Of a stretch of DNA of 19,442 nt, positions 14,390-19,442 are shown piece after piece. Numbering within the stretch: the first letter of the stretch is position 1; each line of letters opens with the position of its first letter. The DNA is from JANLTP01 sp031363055. GTDB taxonomy: Bacteria; Pseudomonadota; Gammaproteobacteria; Burkholderiales; Burkholderiaceae_E. A program made the translations under genes and the position numbers. Below the pieces are notes generated by a model. The model worked only from the letters and a program-made list of their open reading frames with translations, was not told the DNA's origin and did no database searches. The stretch spans positions 1-19,442 of the forward strand of contig JANLTP010000059.1 in NCBI GenBank assembly GCA_031363055.1. Reading direction: 5' to 3'.

Positions 14390-16353
14390 TTTTCGGTACC
14401 GCCGGCCATATCGACCACGGCAAGACTGCCTTGGTCAAAGCCTTGACCGGCATCGACGGCGACCGCCTGGCCGAAGAAAAGCGCCGTGGCATCACCATTG
14501 ATCTGGGCTATGCCTACTGCGAATCGCCGGACGGCTCGATACTGGGCTTCGTCGACGTTCCGGGACATGAGAAGTTCGTCCATAACATGTTGGTGGGCGC
14601 AACTGGCATCGATCACGCCTTGCTGGTGATCGCCGCCGATGATGGCGTCATGCCGCAGACCCGCGAGCATCTGGCCGTGCTCGAACTGCTGGCCGTGCGC
14701 GACGGCACCGTGGTGCTCACCAAGATCGATCGGGTCGATGCGTCCCGCTTGCAGGCGTTGCAGTCGCAAGTCGAGCAGCTTGTGGCGAATACCTTTCTGG
14801 CGCAGGCGCCACTTTTTCGCGTTTCGAATCGAACCGGTGAAGGCATTGATGAACTCAAGCGCTACTTGTTGAACGCGGCCGCCCTGAACAAGATCGGCGC
14901 AGGCAAAGGGATGGCTAGCGCCGTCGTGGCGAAATGGCACGCCGGTTTTCGAATGGCCATTGATCGCGTCTTTACCTTGGCCGGTATCGGCACCATCGCA
15001 ACCGGAACGGTTCACGCTGGCCGAATTTCGGTGGGCGACGCCGTTCGCCTGGCGCCGAGCGGCTTGGAGCTGCGGGTGCGCGGCTTGCATGCGCAGAATC
15101 GCGTCGCCTCGGTTGCGATGGCCGGTCAACGTTGCGCGATCAACTTGAGTGGCGAGCGCTTCGAGCGCTCGCTCGTCGTGCGCGGTGACTGGTTGACAGC
15201 GCCCTGGCTGCATCGCGCCACGACCCGATTTGATGCCAGGCTGCAGGCCTTGGCGCAGCTTGCGCATCCGTTAACCCCCTGGATGCCGGCGCATCTGCAT
15301 CTAGGTGCGGCCGATGTCATGTGTCGCATCGTGCCGTTGTCGCACACTCAGATTGACGCTGGCCAGCAGGCCTGGGTTCAAGTCGTTTGCGAGGCCGAAG
15401 TGCATGTCTGTGTGGGCGATCGATTCGTACTGCGCAATCAGGCCGCCAATCAAACGCTGGCCGGTGGGCTGGTGGTCGATATCGCGGCACCGCAGCGCAA
15501 GCGCCGCACCGAGCAGCGTCTCGCGCAGTTGCAGGTGCTGTCAATCGGCGAAATAGGTGAGCGCTTGTTGGAATGGGTACGCCAGTCGGACACGGCCGTG
15601 TCGCTGGCGCCGCTGGCAGCGCAGTGGAATGTGCCTGAGAGCGATCTCAACAGGTTGGCGCGAAGCCAGGATGAGTTTGTCTGCAAGCCCATTCAGCCAT
15701 CCGGTTCGGAGACGCGCGTTCACGAAACCTGGGTCGTCTGGCATCGAGATTGCTGGTCGAGGGTTTGCACCCAATTGGTCGCGGCGCTGGCCGAATTTCA
15801 CCGCCAGTTCCCGGATGAATTGGGGTGCGAGCGCGATCGACTGCGTCGCATCGCCGTGCCCACGTTGGCGCGGGCGGCGGCGCGCTTGATGATTCAATGC
15901 CTGATTGACGAAGGCGATATTCAGGCCAGTGGGGTCTTTTTGCATGCGGCGCAGCATCGAATAACACTGTCACAGAGCGAGCAGCAATTTCGCGATCGCG
16001 CCTTGCCGATGCTGAACGAAGCCGGACTGGAGCCGCCCTGGGTTCGCGATATGGCGCGATTGACCGGTGTTGATGAGGCTCTCGCCCGCGGCTACCTGTT
16101 GCGTCTGGTGCGCCATGCGGATGTTCATCAAGTGGTGAGAGATCTGTTCTTTTCGCAGCAAGCCATTGATCGCCTGACGATTGCCGCGCGTTCGTTGCAT
16201 GAGTCAGAAGGTGCCATCACGGCGGCGCGGTTTCGCGACGTGAGCGGCCTGTCGCGCAAACGTGCCATTCAAGTTCTCGAGTATTTCGATCGGGTCGGCA
16301 TCGCTCGTCGAGTGCGCGATGTTCACTATGTACGTGAACAGCATCTGGTATAA
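14386..16353 (+). CDS. selB: Selenocysteine-specific translation elongation factor SelB
   Basis: SelB is a GTPase that carries Sec-tRNA(Sec) to ribosomes stalled at UGA by binding the SECIS hairpin. The 655-residue product (E. coli 614) has the G1 loop GHIDHGKT at 7-14, the RRGITIDLGYAY switch region, G3 DVPGHEKFVHNM and G4 TKIDRVD. EF-Tu-like domains 2 and 3 follow. The C-terminal winged-helix repeats that bind SECIS end with the conserved FRDVSGLSRKRAIQVLEYFDR stretch (only partly quoted here as RKRAIQVLEYFDR for the best-conserved core). ATG at 14386 overlaps the selA stop in ATGA, showing translational coupling. An in-frame upstream extension to 14269 lies in selA coding sequence and lacks homology. 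Together with selC and the fdnG UGA, the decoding module is nearly complete here. Confidence 0.96.
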   Translation: MIFGTAGHIDHGKTALVKALTGIDGDRLAEEKRRGITIDLGYAYCESPDGSILGFVDVPGHEKFVHNMLVGATGIDHALLVIAADDGVMPQTREHLAVLELLAVRDGTVVLTKIDRVDASRLQALQSQVEQLVANTFLAQAPLFRVSNRTGEGIDELKRYLLNAAALNKIGAGKGMASAVVAKWHAGFRMAIDRVFTLAGIGTIATGTVHAGRISVGDAVRLAPSGLELRVRGLHAQNRVASVAMAGQRCAINLSGERFERSLVVRGDWLTAPWLHRATTRFDARLQALAQLAHPLTPWMPAHLHLGAADVMCRIVPLSHTQIDAGQQAWVQVVCEAEVHVCVGDRFVLRNQAANQTLAGGLVVDIAAPQRKRRTEQRLAQLQVLSIGEIGERLLEWVRQSDTAVSLAPLAAQWNVPESDLNRLARSQDEFVCKPIQPSGSETRVHETWVVWHRDCWSRVCTQLVAALAEFHRQFPDELGCERDRLRRIAVPTLARAAARLMIQCLIDEGDIQASGVFLHAAQHRITLSQSEQQFRDRALPMLNEAGLEPPWVRDMARLTGVDEALARGYLLRLVRHADVHQVVRDLFFSQQAIDRLTIAARSLHESEGAITAARFRDVSGLSRKRAIQVLEYFDRVGIARRVRDVHYVREQHLV

Positions 16354-16457
16354 AGCGTCATTCTTGATCCCGTTTTGCGCGTCAATTCCGCGCGTCCGTG
16401 CAGGCGCACGGACGTCTCGGTCGGCGCGACTGCCGGGATCGAAGTCATCAGCTTTTC
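16354..16457 (+). other. selB-selC intergenic region
   Basis: About 104 bases separate the selB stop from the tRNA gene. They hold one strong hairpin, described separately at 16393-16414. No clear selC promoter with recognisable -35/-10 spacing was seen, so selC may be read from the upstream operon and processed, or use a promoter not recognised by eye. Confidence 0.5.
16393..16414 (+). terminator. Perfect 9-base-pair hairpin between selB and selC
   Basis: CGTCCGTGC (16393-16401), loop AGGC and GCACGGACG (16406-16414) form a perfect 9-base-pair stem 39 bases after the selB stop. It is a good candidate for ending the fdn-sel transcript or stabilising its 3' end. No T-run follows (TCTCGGTC), so intrinsic termination is not certain; it could instead be a processing or pause site before the tRNA. 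Confidence 0.5.
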
Positions 16458-16550
16458 GGAAGGAAATCGCGTCCGGTGGCGCGGCTGGGCTTCAAACCCT
16501 GTTGGGGTCGTCAGACGATCCCGGGTAGGTTCGACTCCTACTTTCTTCCG
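16458..16550 (+). tRNA. selC: tRNA-Sec (anticodon TCA)
   Basis: This tRNA inserts selenocysteine at UGA. It has the special bacterial tRNA-Sec shape. The 8-base-pair acceptor pairs GGAAGGAA (16458-16465) with TTTCTTCC (16542-16549), one G-U pair included. The D stem has six pairs, CGCGTC/GGCGCG (16468-16473/16478-16483), with a CGGT loop. The anticodon TCA is at 16492-16494 in loop CTTCAAA. The long variable arm pairs GGGGTCGT with ACGATCCC around CAG. The T arm pairs GTAGG with CCTAC around TTCGACT. Acceptor plus T stem total 13 pairs, and the discriminator is G. Two oddities are present: the anticodon stem has a T-T mismatch at its second pair, and the gene continues CCC rather than CCA. 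The similarity to E. coli selC is otherwise high. Confidence 0.97.
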
Positions 16551-16570
16551 CCCTTATGGACTGATTCAAC

Positions 16571-18592
16571 GTGCGTATAGGCGAGTGGTTACTGGGGTTT
16601 CGTGAATCGGCTGCGCAAAGATTGGCTGCGCAACGATCGACTGCGCAACGACCGACTGCGCAAAAGGGTCCGATGGCGCCGTCCGAGCTCGAGTCTGGCA
16701 GGCTGGTTCAACTTGCACGTGACGGCCAGACGGCCGTCGCGGTCGGTGATTCAGCGGGGGCCGCGATTGCCTTTCGCGACGCTGCGCGGCTCGGTGATCC
16801 ATTGGCGGCTTTTGACTATGCGGTTTGCCTGCACGAAGGCCGCGGGGTGAGTGTCGATCTGGTGGCGGCCCGCCGGTGGTACGAGGTCGCGGCCAAGGCG
16901 CAAGATCCTGACGCCTGCTTTAATTTGAGTTTGATGCTGCAAGAGGGCAGTGGCGGAGCGGTTGACGAAGCTGCAGCCTTCGCATGGGTCGAGCAGTCGG
17001 CGCAGCGCGGGCATTTGCCGTCACAAGCGCGAATCGGATCAATGTTCGATCTGGGTATTGGCACGCCTCAGCACTACGGACAGGCGTTCAAATGGTTCGA
17101 GCAGGCCGCTCGAGGAGGTTATGCACCGTCGATGTTCAATTGCGCATTGGCGCTGCTCAATGGCAGTGGCGTTGCCATTGACGAGGCCGGCGCGCGCGAG
17201 TGGATGAGCAAGGCCGCACAAGCGGGTTTGCCGCAGGCGGCTTACCGGCTGGCAAGCATGCTCGACGCCGGTCAGGGAGGTGCCATCGATTCGGCGGCGG
17301 CAGCGCTTTGGTGGCGCTCGGCCGTAGAACACGAGACGTCGCCGGTCGCCGCTGCCGGCAATGACTTGGGAACTTTGTACCGGCTTGGACGAGGGGTGGC
17401 GACCGATCCGCGCGAGGCCTTGAAATGGTTCATGGCGGCAGCGCAAGCCGGGGTCGCGCAGGGGGCACTGAACGCCGGTTTGTTGCTCGCGCTCGGTGAC
17501 CAGGACCATGGTTTTGCGGCCGATCCGAAGCAGGCGCGGCGGTGGCTTGAGCGCGCTCTGGTCTTGGCAGGATCGGTGAATGGTAACGTCAGCGATAGTG
17601 ATAGCGACTGGGGTAAAGGTAGCGGCGCGGTGCACAGTGACGCTGAGGGCAACGGCGCGGGCTCCGAGTTGGCGCAGTATCAGTTGGGAATGCTAAGTCT
17701 GACCGGTCAGGGTGGCGAGGTGGACAAGCTGCGCGCGTTTCACTGGTTTGGTTTGGCCGCCGATCAGGGTCATGGCCGTGCGCAGTGGCAGGTAGCTCGC
17801 ATGTTGCTTGAGGGTGACGGCGTGGCGCGCGACGAGCCTCTGGGGGAGCTGTGGTTATCGCGTGCGGTGGCCCGTGGCGTCGCCGAGGCCAGTGAACTGG
17901 TGGCAAAACGCGCCGCACGATTGGGCCGCAGTCCGGATGAGGCTACGCCGAAGAGTTTTGACCAGGCGATAACCCGTCTCGAGCGTGACGCCGCCAACGG
18001 ATTGCCGGTCGCGATGGCGAGTTTGGGAACCCTGTATGAAGAGGGGCGAGGCGTCAATCGCGATGCCGAACTGGCGCGACAATGGTATGAGCGAGCCATG
18101 GCGGCGGGACATGCGAATGGCTTTGCCGGCATGGCGCGGCTGTATGCGTTGGGGTTTGGAGTCGCGCAAGATGAATCTAGGGCTTACCAATTGTTCGCCG
18201 ATGCGGCGCGTGCCGGCCACGCCGGCGCAATGTTCAATCTCGGCGTGATGCATGTCGAGGGTCGTGGCACTGCCCCGGACTCGGCCAAGGCCGCCGAATG
18301 TTTTCGCAGCGCGGCGGAGGCCGGGCATGCCCAGGCATCGAACAACCTCGGCGCGTTATTGTTGGAGGGCGACGGTGTCATGCCCAACGACGTACTGGCG
18401 CTCTACTGGTTTCGAAAGTCGGCGAATCTGGGTTTGGCAGCGGGTCAGTTCAATCTGGCCTGCGCTTATCTCGAGGGCAGGGGCGTTGAGCGCAATGAGG
18501 GCATGGCGATCGAATGGTTTCGTAAAGCTGCCAGACAAAAGCACGGGCCAGCGTTTGAGCGACTCGAGGGTCTGGGCGTCAAATATCTGTAA
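16571..18592 (+). CDS. Sel1-like repeat (SLR) protein
   Basis: The 673-residue protein is almost entirely Sel1-like repeats, 36-residue helical hairpins of the TPR-like class. About fourteen can be counted from residue 75 to the end, with the usual A-x-x-x-LG-x-x-Y-x-x-G-x-GV-x-x-D pattern and WFRKAA-type helices. Two linkers interrupt them, near residues 336-365 (Ser/Asp/Gly-rich) and 440-475. Such proteins act as scaffolds for protein-protein contacts; the partner is unknown. No signal peptide is visible. The name Sel1 comes from the nematode gene sel-1 and has nothing to do with selenium. GTG at 16571 is only 20 bases after selC. An ATG at 16673, with AAGGG just upstream, is a real alternative that would drop the first 34 residues, including a 5-residue repeat. 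Confidence 0.88.
   Translation: MRIGEWLLGFRESAAQRLAAQRSTAQRPTAQKGPMAPSELESGRLVQLARDGQTAVAVGDSAGAAIAFRDAARLGDPLAAFDYAVCLHEGRGVSVDLVAARRWYEVAAKAQDPDACFNLSLMLQEGSGGAVDEAAAFAWVEQSAQRGHLPSQARIGSMFDLGIGTPQHYGQAFKWFEQAARGGYAPSMFNCALALLNGSGVAIDEAGAREWMSKAAQAGLPQAAYRLASMLDAGQGGAIDSAAAALWWRSAVEHETSPVAAAGNDLGTLYRLGRGVATDPREALKWFMAAAQAGVAQGALNAGLLLALGDQDHGFAADPKQARRWLERALVLAGSVNGNVSDSDSDWGKGSGAVHSDAEGNGAGSELAQYQLGMLSLTGQGGEVDKLRAFHWFGLAADQGHGRAQWQVARMLLEGDGVARDEPLGELWLSRAVARGVAEASELVAKRAARLGRSPDEATPKSFDQAITRLERDAANGLPVAMASLGTLYEEGRGVNRDAELARQWYERAMAAGHANGFAGMARLYALGFGVAQDESRAYQLFADAARAGHAGAMFNLGVMHVEGRGTAPDSAKAAECFRSAAEAGHAQASNNLGALLLEGDGVMPNDVLALYWFRKSANLGLAAGQFNLACAYLEGRGVERNEGMAIEWFRKAARQKHGPAFERLEGLGVKYL
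16611..16664 (+). repeat. 15-base coding minisatellite at the SLR gene start
   Basis: CTGCGCA recurs exactly every 15 bases, at 16611, 16626, 16641 and 16656, with intervening bases closely similar. In the SLR frame it encodes a 5-residue repeat (AAQRL, AAQRS, TAQRP, TAQKG). The period is a multiple of three, so copy-number change would keep the frame. Each unit contains the palindrome TGCGCA. Confidence 0.85.
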
Positions 18593-18664
18593 TTGGGTTT
18601 TTGGCTGTAAACCGGTCTGCATTGGTAACTGGGCTCGTTTTGGTAAGGGGGACTGAATCGTGCA

Positions 18665-19120
18665 TTGGCCATTCATGCTGAAGCTGACATGCTGATTCGC
18701 GGATTGGAGTTTCCGGATGACTTGCTCTATCACCCAGCCCATATGGTTTGGCTGCGCGCGGAGGGCAATGATGTGTTTGCGTTGGGTTTGACGGCGCTGG
18801 CTCCGGCTACGGCGGGTGAAATTTTGCTGTTTGTGCCGAAGGCGCAGGGGTGGGCGATTGAGCGGGATCGTTCGGTGGGCAATGTCGAAACCGGCAAATT
18901 GGTTGCGGCGGTTAGAACGCCGATTGCAGGGGTTCTGTTGGAGGTCAATGATCGACTTGAATTTGGGGCGATTGAGTTGAACCAGGATCCCTATGGTCAT
19001 TGGTTAGTCCGAATTCAGGTGACTGATTGGCTACGGGATCAATCAAATTTGGTGTCGGGTGAAGCGCTTCGCGGCGCAATGCTCGCGGAAATGGACGGTA
19101 TCGGTTTTGAAGGCGATTGA
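18665..19120 (+). CDS. GcvH-like lipoyl-domain protein
   Basis: The 151-residue product has the glycine cleavage H protein fold. Alignable features are HxxHMVWLRAEGNDVFALGLT (quoted loosely as MVWLRAEGNDVFALGLT), a central strand region, VGNVETGK with the presumed lipoyl lysine K78, TPIAGVLLEVND and the final DPYGHWLVRIQVTDW. Classical GcvH has ESVKA around the lysine; ETGK here, and the unusual context, make it a divergent homologue. GcvH-like carriers outside glycine cleavage include lipoate-binding proteins (LbpA) of the sHdr sulfur-oxidation pathway. No gcvT or gcvP is present nearby. TTG at 18665 follows a GGGGGA at some distance (12 bases); ATG at 18689 is possible but poorly spaced. 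Its end overlaps the next gene by 14 bases, indicating a joint function. Fold fairly secure, role unknown. Confidence 0.75.
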   Translation: MAIHAEADMLIRGLEFPDDLLYHPAHMVWLRAEGNDVFALGLTALAPATAGEILLFVPKAQGWAIERDRSVGNVETGKLVAAVRTPIAGVLLEVNDRLEFGAIELNQDPYGHWLVRIQVTDWLRDQSNLVSGEALRGAMLAEMDGIGFEGD

Positions 19121-19442
19121 TCAACTGGCGATTCTGCTTTGGGCCACTGACCCGTCGCAGCCGCATTTGTGCGGCACGCCTTTTTCAGTGGCCGCGAGTG
19201 CCGCTGCGATGGACGCCAACGTCGAGATTTATTTTTCGGCGCGCAGTGTCCAGTTGTGTGCGCCGATGATCGCGGAGGCTCTTTTTCCCGGTTCGGATCG
19301 GCAGCGATCGGTCGCTGAATTCATGCAACACGCTCGGGACCATGGTGTCAAGTTTTATGCCTGCGGCGCTTCGTTGCTTGGTTGTGGTTTGACCCTTGAA
19401 GCTTGCGCGCCCTGGTTTGACGGCGTTGCGGGTGCGAGTTCG
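19107..19442 (+). CDS. DsrE-family protein, 3' end outside window
   Basis: The frame from TTG 19107 is open through the last base, giving 112 codons of an incomplete protein. It resembles DsrE/DsrF-like proteins, small Rossmann-like proteins that often move sulfur on a cysteine. It has PHLCGTPFSVAAS followed by AAMDANVEIYFSAR, an EFMQHARDHGVKFYAC segment with the candidate active cysteine C86, then further cysteines C93 and C100. C22 and C51 are also present. The alternative ATG codons lie well inside the fold, so TTG, overlapping the GcvH-like gene by 14 bases, is preferred. Selenium-associated YedF proteins and sHdr-linked DsrE3 proteins belong to or include related folds, but the subfamily cannot be decided here. 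Confidence 0.7.
   Translation, partial: MKAIDQLAILLWATDPSQPHLCGTPFSVAASAAAMDANVEIYFSARSVQLCAPMIAEALFPGSDRQRSVAEFMQHARDHGVKFYACGASLLGCGLTLEACAPWFDGVAGASS

Noticed and set aside
16458..16600. Genomic island inserted at selC
   Set aside because: selC is a classic island site in enterobacteria, but no integrase, no repeated tRNA 3' end and no mobility gene is visible; an SLR gene follows directly.
16571..18592. Reading Sel1 repeats as evidence of a selenium function
   Set aside because: The repeat is named after the nematode gene sel-1; the name has no link to selenium.
1..19442. CRISPR array, insertion sequence or prophage
   Set aside because: No regularly spaced repeats with unique spacers, no terminal inverted repeats and no transposase or phage-like proteins were found.

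Overview
The window is a piece of a proteobacterial chromosome, most likely gammaproteobacterial or betaproteobacterial. This rests on the respiratory formate dehydrogenase operon linked to selA-selB-selC, the E. coli-like NudC and MetH, and moderately high GC. Species cannot be named from the sequence. Genes are packed tightly, and all but one of those called lie on the + strand. No transposase, integrase, phage gene or CRISPR array is visible.

Layout. (1) Positions 1-1242: the 3' part of metH (cobalamin-dependent methionine synthase), cut by the window edge. (2) 1296-3482, minus strand: an Ig-like repeat surface protein with a BapA-prefix-like N-terminus. (3) 3709-6615: nudC (NAD(H)/NAD-RNA pyrophosphatase), a CAP/SCP-domain lipoprotein, and a PepSY-associated four-helix membrane protein. 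(4) 6774-12341: fdnG-fdnH-fdnI-fdhE, a periplasm-facing membrane formate dehydrogenase and its maturation factor. fdnG is one 1018-residue gene read through an in-frame TGA (7356-7358) that encodes selenocysteine, and a SECIS-type hairpin follows the TGA. (5) 12350-12697: a small VOC/glyoxalase-fold gene. (6) 12800-16550: selA, selB and the selenocysteine tRNA gene selC, with anticodon TCA. (7) 16571-18592: a protein with about 14 Sel1-like repeats. (8) 18665-19442: a GcvH-like lipoyl-domain protein overlapped by a DsrE-family protein that runs off the end.

How it fits together. The window carries a selenoprotein plus three of the four dedicated parts needed to make it: SelA, SelB and tRNA-Sec. 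SelD, which supplies selenophosphate, is absent and must be encoded elsewhere. FdnG oxidises formate in the periplasm, FdnH relays electrons through four [4Fe-4S] clusters, and FdnI passes them through hemes b to quinone. FdhE is needed for maturation.

The least explained part is the right end. A GcvH-like carrier and a DsrE-like protein are translationally coupled directly after the selenocysteine genes. Lipoyl-carrier and DsrE proteins are known from sulfur-trafficking systems, so a sulfur or selenium carrier role is a fair hypothesis. It is not shown by the sequence. Small structural curiosities are listed as findings: a selC gene without an encoded CCA, two coding minisatellites, a tandem duplication across a stop codon, and hairpins over or near start sites.
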